Shown here piece after piece: positions 1 through 16,669 of a stretch of 64,000 nucleotides of DNA. Under the pieces are notes generated by a model. The model had not been told where the DNA came from. It did no database searches and saw only the letters and a list, made by a program, of their open reading frames with translations. Source of the DNA: Paucidesulfovibrio gracilis DSM 16080 (GTDB lineage: Bacteria > Desulfobacterota > Desulfovibrionia > Desulfovibrionales > Desulfovibrionaceae); the NCBI RefSeq assembly GCF_900167125.1, contig NZ_FUYC01000002.1, positions 310,001-374,000 of the forward strand, given 5' to 3'. Numbering within the stretch: position 1 is the stretch's first letter; each line of letters begins with the position of its first letter. Both the position numbers and the translations under genes were made by a program.

Positions 1-3000
1 GAGTCCGAAGCCCGGACCATTCGCGACATCAAAGAGCAGGACATCTATTTCGGCACCATCCCGTTGATGACCGAGAAGGGAACCTTCATCATCAACGGCA
101 CCGAACGTGTCATCGTCAACCAGTTGCAGCGCTCGCCCGGCATCATTTTCGAACACGACTCCGGCAAGACCCATTCCAGCCGCACCGTGCTCTACTCCTG
201 TCGTGTGATCCCCATGCGCGGTTCCTGGCTGGATTTCGACTTTGATCACAAGGATATCCTGTACGTCCGCATCGACCGCCGTCGGAAAATGCCCGCCACC
301 ATCCTGCTCAAGGCTATGGGCATGACCCGGCAGGACATCCTCGACTACTTCTACGAGTCCGAACGGTACGTTATTGAGGACGGCAAGATGTTCCGGGAGA
401 TCGTACCCGACCACTTCCGCAAGGAAGAGGCGTTTGTGGATCTCGAGTTGCCGGACGGTAAGGTGGTTGCCAAGGCCAATTCCGCCGTCACCAAAGGTGC
501 CTGGCGACGTCTTGCACGCGCCGGGGTGGAGCGCATCGAGGTTTCCCCGGATTCCGTGGCCGGACTGTTCCTGGCTCGCGATCTGGTGGACGCCAACGGT
601 GAGGTGCTCGCCGAGGCTGCTGAAGAGGTTACCGGCGCTTTGCTGGAGCAGATTTTGGAAAGCGGCGACGTCAAGGAGCTGCCCATCCTCTGGACCAGCG
701 GTATGGATGTCTCTTCGTCCATGCGCGAGACCCTCATGTTGGACAAAACCACCGACATGGAGACCGCGCAGATCGAGATTTACCGCCGTCTGCGCCCCAG
801 TTCCCCTCCCACGGCCGAGATCGCGTCCACGTTCTTCGAGAACCTGTTCCGCAATCCCGACTACTACGACCTTTCCAGCGTGGGCCGATACAAGCTTAAT
901 GCCCGGCTTGGCCTGGATCAGGCCTTGGACAAGCGGACTCTCACCAACGAGGATATTCTGACCGCGGTGAAGGTGCTCTGCAAGCTCAAGGACTCCCATG
1001 GTCCCGCCGACGACATCGACCACTTGGGCAACCGTCGCGTACGCCCGGTGGGTGAGCTGGTGGAAAACCAGTACCGCATCGGACTGGTGCGCATGGAACG
1101 GGCCATCAAGGAGCGCATGAGCCTCCAGGAAGTGGCCACGCTCATGCCGCACGATCTGATCAACCCCAAGCCCGTGGCCGCGGTGCTCAAGGAGTTCTAC
1201 GGAACCTCCCAGCTTTCGCAGTTTATGGATCAGACCAACCCGCTCTCGGAAGTGACGCATAAGCGCCGCCTTTCCGCGCTCGGTCCTGGCGGTCTGACCC
1301 GTGAGCGCGCCGGGTTTGAAGTCCGCGACGTGCACACCTCGCATTATGGCCGGATTTGTCCCATTGAAACGCCGGAAGGACCAAACATCGGTCTGATCGT
1401 GTCGTTGACCACGTATGCCAAGGTCAACGATTACGGTTTCATCGAAACTCCGTTCCGCGTGGTTAAGGACAACCGGATCACGGACGACATCATGTATGTG
1501 GACGCCACGCAGGAAGCGGGCGAGGTGGTGGCTCAGGCCAACGCTCCCATGCAGGATGGTTCGTTCATCAATGATATGGTCACCTCCCGTATCCATGGAG
1601 ACGTTACCATGGTGCCGCGTGAGGAAGTGACCCTCATGGACATCAGCCCGAGCCAGATCGTTTCCATCTCGGCCGCGCTGATTCCGTTCCTGGAGCACGA
1701 TGACGCCAACCGCGCTCTCATGGGATCCAACATGCAGCGCCAGGCCGTACCGCTGCTCCGTGCGGAAAAGCCCCTGGTGGGTACGGGCATGGAGGCCGCT
1801 GTTGCGCAGGATTCCGGGGCGTGTCTGCTGGCCGAGGAAGACGGCATCGTCCACTATGTGGATGCCGAACGGATCGTCATGTCCTATGAGAATGGCATCT
1901 CTCCGCAGACCGGCGGCGTAAAAAGCTATGAATTGCTCAAGTGGCACAAGTCCAACCAGAACTCCTGCTTTGGCCAGCGCGCCCGCGTGAACGTGGGGCA
2001 ACGGGTCAAGAAGGGACATGTTCTTGCGGACGGTCCGGCCATTCGCGACGGCGAACTGGCTCTGGGCAAAAACCTGCTTGTGGCATTCATGCCCTGGTGC
2101 GGTTACAACTTTGAGGACTCCATCCTCATCTCCGAACGGATGGTCAAAGAGGATGTCTTTACCTCGGTCCATGTGGAGGAATTTGAGGTGGTGGCCCGGG
2201 ATACCAAGCTTGGACCCGAGGAAATCACCCGTGACATCTCCAACGTGTCCGAAGACATGCTCCGCAACCTGGACGAGTGCGGCATCATCCGCCTTGGCGC
2301 CCGGGTTCAGGCCGACGATATCCTGGTGGGTAAAATTACGCCCAAGGGCGAGACCCAGCTTACCCCGGAAGAAAAGTTGCTTCGGGCCATCTTTGGCGAC
2401 AAGGCCCGGGATGTGAAAAACACCTCTCTCAAGGTTCCGCCGGGAATCGAGGGAACGGTGGTGGATGTGAAGGTCTTCAATCGTCGTTCCGGCGAAAAGG
2501 ACGAGCGCACCCACAACATCGAACAGTTCGAGCTGAACAAGACCGATCTCAAAGAGATGAAGCACATTGCGGCCTTGACCGACGCCCTGCGGGAAAAAAT
2601 TGTCCCCTTGGTGGAAGGAAAGCCCGTGGCCAAGGATGTGCCGGGCAAGAAAAAGGGCAGCTTCTATGCCGAGAGCGGCAACGCTCTGGATGGCGAAGCC
2701 CTGGCCGAGATTCCGTTGAAGAAGCTCTCCGGTGTCTTTGAGGATGCCGAGTTGAATGCCCAGGTCAAGGAGATGCTGGCCGACTACGAACGCCAGATCA
2801 AGTTCATCAAGAACATCTATGACCTGAAGCGTGAAAAGGCCACTGAGGGCGATGATCTGCCTCCGGGCGTGATCAAGATGGTCAAGGTCTACGTCGCGGT
2901 GAAGCGTAAGCTCAGCGTGGGTGACAAGATGGCCGGTCGCCACGGTAACAAGGGTGTTGTTTCCTGCATCCTGCCGGAAGAGGATATGCCCTTCTTTGCC

Positions 3001-3792
3001 AACGGCACCCCCATGGATATCGTGCTCAACCCGCTCGGCGTGCCTTCGCGTATGAACATCGGGCAGATCATGGAGACCCACCTTGGCTGGGCGGCCAAGG
3101 AGATCGGCAACCGCCTCTACGCCATGTATGAGGAAAGTGTTCAGGATCTTCGCGCCCGCATCAAGGAGGCCTTCGGCGACGGGGTCAACGACCTCATCGA
3201 CGACCTGTCCGACGAGGAGCTGGTGGAGGCCATCAAGGCCAGCGAAAAAGGCATCATTACGAAAACGCCCGTGTTTGACGGCGCGCGCGAGGAACAAATC
3301 TGGACCATGCTGGAAAAGACCGGCTTGCCCGACGACGGCAAGGTGGTGCTCTACGACGGCCGGACCGGTGAACCGTTCCACAACCGTGTCACCGTGGGTG
3401 TCATGTATATTCTCAAACTGCACCATCTCGTCGACGAGAAGATCCACGCCCGTTCCACGGGACCGTACTCCCTGGTCACGCAGCAGCCGCTGGGTGGTAA
3501 GGCGCAGTTCGGTGGTCAGCGTCTGGGTGAGATGGAGGTCTGGGCTTTGGAGGCCTATGGCGCCGCGTACATGCTGCAGGAGTTCCTCACTGTCAAATCC
3601 GACGATGTGCAGGGCCGCGTGAAGATGTACGAGAAGATCGTCAAGGGTGATAACTTCCTTGAAGCGGGTCTGCCCGAGTCCTTCAACGTTTTGGTCAAGG
3701 AGCTGATGTCTCTGGGCCTGGACGTTCATCTGGACCAGGACGAGAGCGCTCGCAAGGCTCTGCCGCAACAACGCCCGGTGCCTCAGCAATAG
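1..3792 (+). CDS. rpoB: RNA polymerase beta subunit, 5' truncated by window edge
   Basis: This is the catalytic beta subunit of RNA polymerase. The frame is open from base 1, so the true start lies upstream; the visible 1263 residues suggest that roughly the first hundred of a full-length beta are missing. The rifampicin-pocket stretch is clear near bases 1205-1270 ([15 protein letters not shown], then [13 protein letters not shown]). The classic resistance positions (Asp516, His526 and Ser531 in E. coli numbering) carry the sensitive residues. The C-terminal part contains the conserved [20 protein letters not shown] segment that packs against beta'. rpoC follows after 78 bases, so the two are almost certainly co-transcribed. 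Confidence 0.99.
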   Translation, partial: ESEARTIRDIKEQDIYFGTIPLMTEKGTFIINGTERVIVNQLQRSPGIIFEHDSGKTHSSRTVLYSCRVIPMRGSWLDFDFDHKDILYVRIDRRRKMPATILLKAMGMTRQDILDYFYESERYVIEDGKMFREIVPDHFRKEEAFVDLELPDGKVVAKANSAVTKGAWRRLARAGVERIEVSPDSVAGLFLARDLVDANGEVLAEAAEEVTGALLEQILESGDVKELPILWTSGMDVSSSMRETLMLDKTTDMETAQIEIYRRLRPSSPPTAEIASTFFENLFRNPDYYDLSSVGRYKLNARLGLDQALDKRTLTNEDILTAVKVLCKLKDSHGPADDIDHLGNRRVRPVGELVENQYRIGLVRMERAIKERMSLQEVATLMPHDLINPKPVAAVLKEFYGTSQLSQFMDQTNPLSEVTHKRRLSALGPGGLTRERAGFEVRDVHTSHYGRICPIETPEGPNIGLIVSLTTYAKVNDYGFIETPFRVVKDNRITDDIMYVDATQEAGEVVAQANAPMQDGSFINDMVTSRIHGDVTMVPREEVTLMDISPSQIVSISAALIPFLEHDDANRALMGSNMQRQAVPLLRAEKPLVGTGMEAAVAQDSGACLLAEEDGIVHYVDAERIVMSYENGISPQTGGVKSYELLKWHKSNQNSCFGQRARVNVGQRVKKGHVLADGPAIRDGELALGKNLLVAFMPWCGYNFEDSILISERMVKEDVFTSVHVEEFEVVARDTKLGPEEITRDISNVSEDMLRNLDECGIIRLGARVQADDILVGKITPKGETQLTPEEKLLRAIFGDKARDVKNTSLKVPPGIEGTVVDVKVFNRRSGEKDERTHNIEQFELNKTDLKEMKHIAALTDALREKIVPLVEGKPVAKDVPGKKKGSFYAESGNALDGEALAEIPLKKLSGVFEDAELNAQVKEMLADYERQIKFIKNIYDLKREKATEGDDLPPGVIKMVKVYVAVKRKLSVGDKMAGRHGNKGVVSCILPEEDMPFFANGTPMDIVLNPLGVPSRMNIGQIMETHLGWAAKEIGNRLYAMYEESVQDLRARIKEAFGDGVNDLIDDLSDEELVEAIKASEKGIITKTPVFDGAREEQIWTMLEKTGLPDDGKVVLYDGRTGEPFHNRVTVGVMYILKLHHLVDEKIHARSTGPYSLVTQQPLGGKAQFGGQRLGEMEVWALEAYGAAYMLQEFLTVKSDDVQGRVKMYEKIVKGDNFLEAGLPESFNVLVKELMSLGLDVHLDQDESARKALPQQRPVPQQ

Positions 3793-3817
3793 CATCGGCG
3801 TGCCATTGACTGTTACC

Positions 3818-3839
3818 GGCCCGGCCGAAAGGCCGGGCC
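3818..3839 (+). promoter_or_regulatory. Perfect hairpin between rpoB and rpoC
   Basis: A 9-base-pair perfect stem (GGCCCGGCC / GGCCGGGCC) is closed by a GAAA tetraloop, with no T-run after it. It lies 26 bases after the rpoB stop and 31 bases before the rpoC start. Without a U-tract it does not look like an intrinsic terminator. An mRNA processing or stabilising element is more likely, as known for rpoB-rpoC and rplL-rpoB junctions in other bacteria. Confidence 0.6.
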
Positions 3840-3870
3840 TGGACAATAATCACAACCCCAAGAGGCAGCC

Positions 3871-8022
<4,152 letters not shown>

Positions 8023-8045
8023 GGCGGAAACCACCTTCGCATAAT

Positions 8046-8080
8046 AAAAAAAAGGGGGAGCCGATGCTCCTCCTTTTTTT
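8046..8080 (+). terminator. Intrinsic terminator after rpoC
   Basis: An A-run leads into GGGGGAGC, a CGAT loop, GCTCCTCC and a run of seven T. The stem extends through the A/T flanks and contains a single G-T wobble. It lies 24 bases beyond the rpoC stop and separates the rpoBC transcript from rpsL. Confidence 0.85.
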
Positions 8081-8131
8081 GAGTAAAGTCGGGCCGAGGT
8101 CGGCCACGCAGTATAAAGTGCGTGCGGAACC

Positions 8132-8161
8132 TTGACAAGAGCGGTCGGATTGACGTACATC
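8132..8161 (+). promoter_or_regulatory. Candidate sigma-70 promoter for rpsL-rpsG-fusA
   Basis: A perfect TTGACA -35 hexamer at 8132-8137 is followed after 18 bases by a weak TACATC -10. It lies between the rpoC terminator and the rpsL start, where the streptomycin operon needs its own promoter. The -10 match is poor, so the exact position is uncertain. Confidence 0.45.
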
Positions 8162-8207
8162 CCCGTCTCTTTGCCCTGGATTACGAAACACTCGTATTGG
8201 AGGAGAA

Positions 8208-8579
8208 ATGCCGACTATTAACCAGCTGATCCGCAACCGTCGCTCTGTGACGGGAAAGCGGAAAAAGACTCCGGCTCTCCAGGAATGCCCCCAGCGTCGT
8301 GGCGTATGCACCCGTGTGTACACCACCACGCCGAAAAAGCCGAACTCCGCCTTGCGTAAGGTCGCCCGTGTGCGCCTGACCAACGGCATCGAAGTGACGG
8401 CCTACATTCCCGGTGAGGGCCACAACCTGCAGGAACACTCCGTGGTGCTGATCCGCGGCGGTCGTGTGAAAGACCTTCCCGGTGTGCGTTATCACATCGT
8501 TCGTGGAAGCCTCGACACCGCCGGCGTTGCTGATCGCCGCCAGGGACGTTCCAAGTACGGCGCCAAGCGGCCCAAATAG
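8208..8579 (+). CDS. rpsL: 30S ribosomal protein S12
   Basis: S12 sits at the decoding centre and helps monitor codon-anticodon pairing. At 123 residues it has normal length. The conserved [19 protein letters not shown] stretch and the [14 protein letters not shown] stretch carry lysines at the two streptomycin-resistance positions (43 and 88 in E. coli), so a sensitive allele is expected. The start follows an excellent GGAGGAG site. It is the first gene after the rpoC terminator. Confidence 0.98.
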   Translation: MPTINQLIRNRRSVTGKRKKTPALQECPQRRGVCTRVYTTTPKKPNSALRKVARVRLTNGIEVTAYIPGEGHNLQEHSVVLIRGGRVKDLPGVRYHIVRGSLDTAGVADRRQGRSKYGAKRPK

Positions 8580-8692
8580 CCCTGCGCCCATATCGGCCCG
8601 ATTGCTGTAATGCCCGGGGAGTGATGCCCGAAGTAGGGTTTTATCGGCGTTCCTGAAATAACGTCCCCCCGGCCAGAACCAAGGAGAAAAAA

Positions 8693-9163
8693 ATGCCGCG
8701 TAAAGGACCAGCGCCCAAGAGGCAGGTCATTCCCGACCCGATTTACGGGAGTCGCTTGGCGTCCCGTTTTATCAACCGCCTGATGCTCGACGGAAAGAAG
8801 AGCACAGCGGAACGAATTTTTTACCAGTCCCTGGAGAATCTCGGCGGATCCACTTCCGAGGATCCTCTGAAGGCTTTTGAAAAGGCGCTGGAAAACGTCA
8901 AGCCCCACGTGGAGGTTAAATCCCGCCGCGTTGGTGGCGCCACGTACCAGGTGCCTATGGAGGTCCGGCCCGAGCGCCAATCCGCTTTGGCCATCCGCTG
9001 GCTCATCACCTACGCCCGCAATCGCGGGGAAAAAGGCATGGTCGCCCGCCTCTCCGGCGAGCTGCTCGACGCCTACAACAACCGTGGTGGTGCCGTTAAA
9101 AAGCGCGAAGACGTGCACAAAATGGCCGAAGCCAACAAGGCCTTCGCCCATTACCGCTGGTAG
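8693..9163 (+). CDS. rpsG: 30S ribosomal protein S7
   Basis: S7 is a primary 16S rRNA binder that nucleates the 30S head and contacts E-site tRNA. It has 156 residues, with the typical N-terminal [10 protein letters not shown]. An AAGGAG site precedes the ATG. The 113-base gap after rpsL is longer than most gaps in this region; in E. coli the equivalent spacer is where S7 binds its own mRNA. Confidence 0.98.
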   Translation: MPRKGPAPKRQVIPDPIYGSRLASRFINRLMLDGKKSTAERIFYQSLENLGGSTSEDPLKAFEKALENVKPHVEVKSRRVGGATYQVPMEVRPERQSALAIRWLITYARNRGEKGMVARLSGELLDAYNNRGGAVKKREDVHKMAEANKAFAHYRW

Positions 9164-9178
9164 CGGAGGAGAGAAAGC

Positions 9179-11254
<2,076 letters not shown>

Positions 11255-11273
11255 CCATCGGTCCGCCGCATAC

Positions 11274-11361
11274 TTGACAGAACTGTTATATAGAGAGTAA
11301 GCCTTCGAACCGTTTTTCGGATTCGAAGGATTCCGCGCCCGCATCGAAACGGGTGGGCGCG
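11274..11361 (+). promoter_or_regulatory. S10-operon leader: TTGACA box and two hairpins
   Basis: The 136-base gap between fusA and rpsJ begins with a consensus TTGACA at 11274-11279, though no convincing -10 lies at 17-18 bases. Two hairpins follow: CCTTCGAACCG paired with CGG-TTCGAAGG (one bulge) at 11302-11329, and CGCGCCC paired with GGGCGCG at 11334-11361. A GAAACGTTTC palindrome at 11369-11378 precedes the rpsJ ribosome binding site. Such a structured leader would suit feedback control of the operon, for example by L4 as in E. coli. Confidence 0.5.
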
Positions 11362-11390
11362 TTGCGACGAAACGTTTCAGGAGTACGCTT

Positions 11391-11708
11391 ATGGCGACCA
11401 TGACCAGTGATCGGATCAGGATCAAACTGAAAGCATATGATTATCGCATCCTGGACAAGGCGGTCACCGAGATCGTAGACACCGCCCGGAACACCGGGGC
11501 GGCCATCGCCGGGCCCGTTCCTTTGCCCACCGATATTCACCGGACCACGGTCCAGAAGTCCGTTCACGTGGACAAGAAGTCCCGCGAACAGTTCGAGCAG
11601 CGCGTACACAAGCGCCTTTTGGACATTCTGGAACCCACTCAGCAGACTGTGGACTCGCTCGGAAAGCTGTCCCTGCCCGCTGGTGTTGACGTGGAAATCA
11701 AGCTTTAA
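11391..11708 (+). CDS. rpsJ: 30S ribosomal protein S10
   Basis: S10 is part of the 30S head and, as NusE, partners NusB in transcription antitermination. It has 105 residues. The start at 11391 gives [22 protein letters not shown] after a CAGGAG site; the second methionine at 11400 is an alternative start. It is the first gene of the S10 block and is separated from fusA by the structured leader. Confidence 0.97.
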   Translation: MATMTSDRIRIKLKAYDYRILDKAVTEIVDTARNTGAAIAGPVPLPTDIHRTTVQKSVHVDKKSREQFEQRVHKRLLDILEPTQQTVDSLGKLSLPAGVDVEIKL

Positions 11709-11721
11709 TTGAGAGGATACC

Positions 11722-12354
11722 ATGCCCAAAACGCTTGGATTGCTCGGAAAGAAGGTCGGGATGACCCGGATCTTCAGCGACGACGGCAGCGTGTGCCCTG
11801 TGACCGTTATTGCCGCCGGGCCGTGTCCGATCATGCAGATCAAGTCCGTTGACAAGGAAGGATATAACGCCTTGCAGTTGGCCTTCGAGGAAGTGCCGGA
11901 GCGCAAAGTCAATCGTCCGGAGCGCGGCCATCAGGCCAAGGCCGGAAAAGGCTTTTTCCGCCACACCCTTGAGTTCCGCGTTGATGAAACCGCGGAATAC
12001 GAAGTGGGTCAAGAACTGACTGTGGACATGTTCAAGGCCGGAGACACCGTCAAGGTGTCCGGAACCAGTAAGGGAAAAGGCTTCCAGGGCGTTATGAAGC
12101 GCTGGAACTTCGGTGGCCAGCGGGCCTCCCACGGTGCCGAAAAAGTGCACCGCGCCCCGGGTTCCGTCGGTAACGCCACCTTCCCGGGTCGTGTCTGGAA
12201 GAACAAGAAAATGCCCGGCCACATGGGCGCGCGTAATGTGACTCTTCCCACCGTGGAAGTGCTCGACGTTCGCCCCGACGAAAACATCATCGTGGTCAAG
12301 GGCCAGATTCCGGGTCCGAATAATGGCCTGGTGATGATCCGCAAGAAGAATTAG
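11722..12354 (+). CDS. rplC: 50S ribosomal protein L3
   Basis: L3 is an early-assembly 23S rRNA binder whose long loop reaches the peptidyl-transferase centre. It has 210 residues, with N-terminal [13 protein letters not shown] and the loop sequence [10 protein letters not shown] typical of the family. A GAGAGG site lies just upstream, 13 bases after rpsJ. Confidence 0.98.
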   Translation: MPKTLGLLGKKVGMTRIFSDDGSVCPVTVIAAGPCPIMQIKSVDKEGYNALQLAFEEVPERKVNRPERGHQAKAGKGFFRHTLEFRVDETAEYEVGQELTVDMFKAGDTVKVSGTSKGKGFQGVMKRWNFGGQRASHGAEKVHRAPGSVGNATFPGRVWKNKKMPGHMGARNVTLPTVEVLDVRPDENIIVVKGQIPGPNNGLVMIRKKN

Positions 12355-12365
12355 GGGAGTCCGAC

Positions 12366-12986
12366 ATGGCCAAATTGAACGTGTTCGACCAAAATAATAA
12401 GGAAGTGGGCAGCATTGAGCTGGCCCCTGAAGTCTTTGAGGTGGAAGTGAAACCCGAGATCATGCATCTTGTGGTTCGCTCCTACCGTGCCGCCGGCCGC
12501 GCCGGGACGCATGCGACTCGCAATCGTGTCCTCAAGCGTGGTGGCGGACGCAAACCCTGGCGCCAGAAGGGAACCGGCCGTGCCCGTGCGGGCAGCGTTC
12601 GTTCCCCCCTGTGGCGCGGCGGTGCCGTTGTCTTCGGACCGCAACCCCGTTCCTATGACTTTAAGGTCAATAAAAAGGTGCGGAGCTTGGCGCTGAAGAT
12701 GGCACTTTCTTCCAGGCTTTCCGAGGAAAGTCTCAAGGTCGTCAATTCCATTGACCTTCCTGAGATCAAAACCAAGGGTTTCGTTGATGTCGCGAAATCC
12801 CTGGGACTCGAAAAAGCCTTGATTGTTGCGAAGGATGCTGATACTAATCTCGTCCTTTCTGCCCGGAACTTGCCGGGAATTAAGGTGGTTGAGGCCGATA
12901 AGCTCAATGTTTACGATGTACTCCGGTACCCCTCTCTCATCATGCTTGAGAAGGCTGCCGAGTGCGTCCAGGAAAGGCTGAAATAA
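12366..12986 (+). CDS. rplD: 50S ribosomal protein L4
   Basis: L4 lines the nascent-peptide exit tunnel and in E. coli also represses its own operon. It has 206 residues. The extended tunnel loop is recognisable (KPWRQKGTGRARAGS, then SPLWRGGAVVFGP) around residues 60-100. The gene starts 11 bases after rplC and ends 2 bases before the rplW start. Confidence 0.98.
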   Translation: MAKLNVFDQNNKEVGSIELAPEVFEVEVKPEIMHLVVRSYRAAGRAGTHATRNRVLKRGGGRKPWRQKGTGRARAGSVRSPLWRGGAVVFGPQPRSYDFKVNKKVRSLALKMALSSRLSEESLKVVNSIDLPEIKTKGFVDVAKSLGLEKALIVAKDADTNLVLSARNLPGIKVVEADKLNVYDVLRYPSLIMLEKAAECVQERLK

Positions 12987-12988
12987 TC

Positions 12989-13279
12989 ATGGATTACACC
13001 CAGGTTTTGCTCAAGCCGCTGATCTCCGAAAAGGCCACTACGGCCAAGGAGGAATGCAACAGCGTAGCTTTCTACGTGCATCCCTCCGCAAATAAAATCG
13101 AGATCAAAAAAGCGGTCGAGAAGGTCTTCGACGTTTCCGTCGAGGCCGTCAACATCGTCAACCGGAAATCCCGGGATCGGAAGCGCTTCGGTCGTCTTGT
13201 GGGTCGCATCGCCGGCCACAAGAAGGCCTATGTGCGTTTGGCGCCCGGCAGCAAGATCGATCTGTTCGAAGGAGTGTAA
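12989..13279 (+). CDS. rplW: 50S ribosomal protein L23
   Basis: L23 sits at the tunnel exit, where trigger factor and SRP dock. I chose the ATG at 12989 (MDYTQVLLKPLISEKAT, 96 residues) over an in-frame ATG at 12962. The latter lies inside rplD and would add nine residues not found in the family. A purine-rich GGAAAGG site precedes the chosen start within the rplD end. Confidence 0.97.
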   Translation: MDYTQVLLKPLISEKATTAKEECNSVAFYVHPSANKIEIKKAVEKVFDVSVEAVNIVNRKSRDRKRFGRLVGRIAGHKKAYVRLAPGSKIDLFEGV

Positions 13280-13282
13280 AGA

Positions 13283-14113
13283 ATGGCTACCCGCTCTGTT
13301 AAACCAACTTCTCCGGGCCGCCGTTTCCAGACCATCTCCACCTTCGAGGAGATCACAACGAATCGGCCGGAAAAGTCCCTGACCAAGGGGCTGACAAAAA
13401 AAGCCGGGCGCAACAACAATGGCCGAGTGACCTCCCGCCGTCGCGGTGGTGGACACAAGCGGCTCTACCGGGTCATCGACTTCAAGCGCGACAAGCGGGA
13501 CATCCCTGCCAAGGTCGCCACGATTGAGTACGATCCGAACCGTTCCGCCCGCATCGCCCTGCTGCATTATGCCGACGGCGAAAAGCGTTACATTCTGGCT
13601 CCGGTGAATCTGAACCCCGGTGACACGGTGCTGTCCGGAGATACTGCCGACATTAAGCCCGGCAATGCTCTGAACATCAGCAGAATTCCCGTGGGCACCA
13701 TCCTCCACAACGTGGAGTTGCACCCCGGCAAGGGCGGCCAATTCTGCCGCGCTGCCGGAACCTACGCCCAGCTCGTTGCCAAGGAAGGCAAATACGCGCT
13801 CCTGCGCATGCCCTCCGGTGAAATCCGCAAGGTGCTCGTCACCTGCATGGCGACTGTGGGTCAGGTTGGCAACATCCAACATGAGAACATCTCCCTGGGC
13901 AAGGCGGGCCGCAATCGCTGGCTCGGTCGTCGTCCCCAGGTGCGCGGCGTGGCCATGAACCCCATCGACCACCCGCTCGGCGGCGGCGAAGGCCGCAGCT
14001 CGGGCGGACGCCATCCCTGCTCTCCGTGGGGCTGGCCCACCAAGGGGTATCGGACCAGAAACAAGAAGAAGGCTTCCAGCAAGCTTATCGTCAAGCGTCG
14101 CGGACAGAAGTAG
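13283..14113 (+). CDS. rplB: 50S ribosomal protein L2
   Basis: L2 is needed for subunit association and peptidyl-transferase activity. It has 276 residues. The C-terminal signature [20 protein letters not shown] contains the conserved histidine implicated in peptide-bond formation. It begins 3 bases after the rplW stop. Confidence 0.98.
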   Translation: MATRSVKPTSPGRRFQTISTFEEITTNRPEKSLTKGLTKKAGRNNNGRVTSRRRGGGHKRLYRVIDFKRDKRDIPAKVATIEYDPNRSARIALLHYADGEKRYILAPVNLNPGDTVLSGDTADIKPGNALNISRIPVGTILHNVELHPGKGGQFCRAAGTYAQLVAKEGKYALLRMPSGEIRKVLVTCMATVGQVGNIQHENISLGKAGRNRWLGRRPQVRGVAMNPIDHPLGGGEGRSSGGRHPCSPWGWPTKGYRTRNKKKASSKLIVKRRGQK

Positions 14114-14122
14114 GAGACAGTC

Positions 14123-14398
14123 ATGCCCAGATCGCTTAAAAAAGGTCCGTTTGTTGACGGACACCTGCTCAATAAAGTCGAGCGGGCCAACGAGAACCAG
14201 GACCGTCGTGTCATTCAGACTTGGTCCCGCCGTTCTACCATCATTCCCGAGATGGTGGGCCTGACCTTCGCCGTGCATAACGGCAAGAAATTCATCCCGG
14301 TGTTCGTGACGGAGAATATGGTCGGTCATAAGCTGGGCGAGTTTTCGCCCACCCGTACCTTCTTTGGACACGCCGCCGATAAGAAAGGCAAGAAGTAG
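14123..14398 (+). CDS. rpsS: 30S ribosomal protein S19
   Basis: S19 is part of the 30S head near the A-site finger. It has 91 residues and opens with the universal [15 protein letters not shown]. The C-terminal tail [20 protein letters not shown] is normal. An AGGAGA site lies upstream. Confidence 0.98.
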   Translation: MPRSLKKGPFVDGHLLNKVERANENQDRRVIQTWSRRSTIIPEMVGLTFAVHNGKKFIPVFVTENMVGHKLGEFSPTRTFFGHAADKKGKK

Positions 14399-14411
14399 GG
14401 GGTAGAGAAAC

Positions 14412-14744
14412 ATGGAAGCTAAAGCTGTCAGCAAGTTTCTCCGGGTGTCCCCTCGCAAGGTCCGCCTTGTTGCCAAAAATATCAACGGCAAGCCGGTCGA
14501 GGACGCGTTGAACCTGCTTCGGTTCACACCGAACAAGTCCGCGGCCATCCTGAGGAAAGTGCTCTACTCCGCGGTCGCGAACGCGGAGCAGAAGCCCGGT
14601 GTGGATGTGGATTCGCTCAAAGTCTCCCAGGTCATCGTCAATGAAGGACCGACCTGGAAGCGTATTCAGCCGCGGGCCATGGGCCGCGCCTACCGCATCC
14701 GTAAGCGCACCAGCCACATCACCGTCGTCGTGAAGGAAATGTAA
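14412..14744 (+). CDS. rplV: 50S ribosomal protein L22
   Basis: L22 spans the exit tunnel through a long beta-hairpin and is a site of macrolide-resistance mutations. It has 110 residues, with the family sequence VSPRKVRLVAKNINGKPV near the N-terminus and the hairpin GPTWKRIQPRAMGRAYRIRK near the C-terminus. Confidence 0.98.
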   Translation: MEAKAVSKFLRVSPRKVRLVAKNINGKPVEDALNLLRFTPNKSAAILRKVLYSAVANAEQKPGVDVDSLKVSQVIVNEGPTWKRIQPRAMGRAYRIRKRTSHITVVVKEM

Positions 14745-14753
14745 GGTACCGTC

Positions 14754-15395
14754 ATGGGTCAGAAAGTTCATCCGTACGGCTTCAGGCTGGGGTACAACAA
14801 GAACTGGCTTTCGCGCTGGTTCAGCAAGAAAGATTACCCCGCGTTCGTTTTTGAAGACGATCGCCTGCGCAAGTACGTCAAGAAAAAGCTGTACCAGGCC
14901 GGCATCTCACGCATCGAGATTGAGCGCGCCGGTGGTAAGGTTCGGTTGATCATCCACACTGCCCGCCCGGGCATCGTTATCGGGCGCAAGGGTGTCGAGA
15001 TCGAGAAACTGCGCGAAGATTTGAGGAAAAAGTTCCAGACCGAGTTCACCATTGAGGTGAACGAGATCCGTCGCCCTGAGACGGATGCCCAGCTCGTGGC
15101 TGAGAACATCGCGCTCCAATTGGAACGCCGCGTGGCCTTCCGCCGCGCCATGAAGCGCACAGTGGGTCTTGCCCGCCGCTTCGGCGCCGAGGGAATCAAG
15201 GTCTTTTGCGCTGGTCGTCTGGCCGGTGCGGAAATCGCCCGCTCCGAGTGGTATCGCGATGGTCGTGTGCCTCTGCACACCCTGCGTGCCGATATTGATT
15301 ACGGCTATGCTGTGGCTCGCACCACCTACGGCGTCATCGGCGTGAAGGTCTGGATTTTCAAAGGTGAAATTCTCGACCACGAGGTGGAACAATAA
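14754..15395 (+). CDS. rpsC: 30S ribosomal protein S3
   Basis: S3 lies at the mRNA entry channel and contributes to helicase activity. It has 213 residues. A KH RNA-binding fold with the GRKG loop ([14 protein letters not shown]) is near residue 78. Its TAA stop shares one base with the ATG of rplP, so the two are translationally coupled. Confidence 0.98.
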   Translation: MGQKVHPYGFRLGYNKNWLSRWFSKKDYPAFVFEDDRLRKYVKKKLYQAGISRIEIERAGGKVRLIIHTARPGIVIGRKGVEIEKLREDLRKKFQTEFTIEVNEIRRPETDAQLVAENIALQLERRVAFRRAMKRTVGLARRFGAEGIKVFCAGRLAGAEIARSEWYRDGRVPLHTLRADIDYGYAVARTTYGVIGVKVWIFKGEILDHEVEQ

Positions 15396-15811
15396 TGCTG
15401 GCTCCGAAAAAAGTTAAATACCGCAAGCGGCAAAAAGGTCGCGTGAGGGGCAAGGCCCAGCGCGGCAGCACGGTGTCCTTCGGCGATATCGCGCTGAAGA
15501 CCCTGGACCACGGCAAGCTGACGAGTCAGCAGATCGAGTCCGCCCGTGTCGCCATTATGCGTCACATCAAGCGTGGTGGTCAGGTGTGGATCCGCGTCTT
15601 TCCGGACGTGCCCGTCACCAAGAAGCCTGCTGAAGTCCGCATGGGTAAGGGTAAAGGCTCTCCCGAGGGCTGGTGCGCTCCGGTGAAGCCGGGCCGCATC
15701 CTGTATGAAGTGAAGGGCGTCAGCCTGGAACTGGCCAAGGAAGCCCTCAAGCGCGCTTCCTACAAGCTGCCCGTTCGTACCACCATCGTGGTCAAAGAGG
15801 GGGTGGAATAA
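15395..15811 (+). CDS. rplP: 50S ribosomal protein L16
   Basis: L16 helps organise the A-site region of the 50S subunit. It has 138 residues, opening [16 protein letters not shown] and containing the conserved [18 protein letters not shown] stretch. Both ends overlap the neighbouring genes by one base (rpsC upstream, rpmC downstream). Confidence 0.98.
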   Translation: MLAPKKVKYRKRQKGRVRGKAQRGSTVSFGDIALKTLDHGKLTSQQIESARVAIMRHIKRGGQVWIRVFPDVPVTKKPAEVRMGKGKGSPEGWCAPVKPGRILYEVKGVSLELAKEALKRASYKLPVRTTIVVKEGVE

Positions 15812-16008
15812 TGCAGAGTGTCAAGGAACTTCGCGAGATGGATGATAAGACCCTCGCCGAAACCCTGGCCGAAACGCGTAAGGAGCTGTTCTCCAAGCGG
15901 TTCCAGCATGCTACCGCGCAGCTGGAAGACACGCAGCAGCTTCCTGAATTGAAGAAAACCATCGCCCGCATTCTCACTATTCAGCGGGAACGCGCCGTGG
16001 GAGCGTAA
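15811..16008 (+). CDS. rpmC: 50S ribosomal protein L29
   Basis: L29 is a small helical-hairpin protein near the tunnel exit. It has 65 residues with the family pattern (KELREMDDKTLAETLAETRKE, then RIKT-like ARILTIQRER). It starts inside the rplP stop codon and ends 3 bases before rpsQ. Confidence 0.96.
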   Translation: MQSVKELREMDDKTLAETLAETRKELFSKRFQHATAQLEDTQQLPELKKTIARILTIQRERAVGA

Positions 16009-16011
16009 AAT

Positions 16012-16278
16012 ATGGCCGAGCTGAAATTCAAAGGCAACCGGCGTATGCTGACTGGACTGGTCGTCAGCGACAAGGCCGACAAGACCATTGTCGTCCGCGT
16101 TGAGACCCTGGTGAAGCACCCGTTGCTCAAAAAATATGTGCGTCGCCGCAACAAGTTCATGGCCCACGACCCGGCCAATGAATGCGGTGTCGGTGACAAG
16201 GTGCAGATCGTGGAATACCGCCCTCTCTCCAAGCAGAAGCGGTGGCATCTGGTCAAGATTCTTGAAAAGGCAGTGTAG
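16012..16278 (+). CDS. rpsQ: 30S ribosomal protein S17
   Basis: S17 is a primary 16S binder with an OB fold. It has 88 residues and contains the family signature [17 protein letters not shown] and the basic loop [14 protein letters not shown]. No strong Shine-Dalgarno site is seen in the 3-base gap, so coupling to rpmC is likely. Confidence 0.97.
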   Translation: MAELKFKGNRRMLTGLVVSDKADKTIVVRVETLVKHPLLKKYVRRRNKFMAHDPANECGVGDKVQIVEYRPLSKQKRWHLVKILEKAV

Positions 16279-16286
16279 GTGTAGCC

Positions 16287-16655
16287 ATGATCCAGGTGGA
16301 ATCCAATCTCGACGTGGCTGACAACTCCGGCGCCAAGCGACTGTCGTGCATCAAGGTGCTCGGCGGATCCCGTCGTCGGTATGCCACGGTCGGTGACATC
16401 ATTAAGGTTTCGGTCAAAGAGGCCATGCCGCACTCCAAGGTGAAGAAGGGCGATGTCCTCAACGCCGTTATCGTGCGGACCAAGAAAGAGGTGGGCCGTC
16501 CGGACGGTTCCTACATAAAGTTCGACAACAATTCTGCCGTGCTGCTGAACAACACCATGGAGCCTGTCGGTACCCGTATCTTCGGTCCTGTGGCCCGTGA
16601 GTTGCGACAGAAGAACTTTATGAAGATCGTCTCTCTTGCCCCCGAGGTCCTGTAA
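16287..16655 (+). CDS. rplN: 50S ribosomal protein L14
   Basis: L14 forms an intersubunit bridge. It has 122 residues, with [19 protein letters not shown] at the start and the conserved [15 protein letters not shown] stretch. It ends 14 bases before rplX, which has a strong GGAGGG site. Confidence 0.98.
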   Translation: MIQVESNLDVADNSGAKRLSCIKVLGGSRRRYATVGDIIKVSVKEAMPHSKVKKGDVLNAVIVRTKKEVGRPDGSYIKFDNNSAVLLNNTMEPVGTRIFGPVARELRQKNFMKIVSLAPEVL

Positions 16656-16669
16656 GGAGGGCCTTAACT

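Noticed and set aside
3812-3845. Terminator between rpoB and rpoC
   Set aside because: The stem is strong but no T-run follows, and rpoB and rpoC must be co-expressed.
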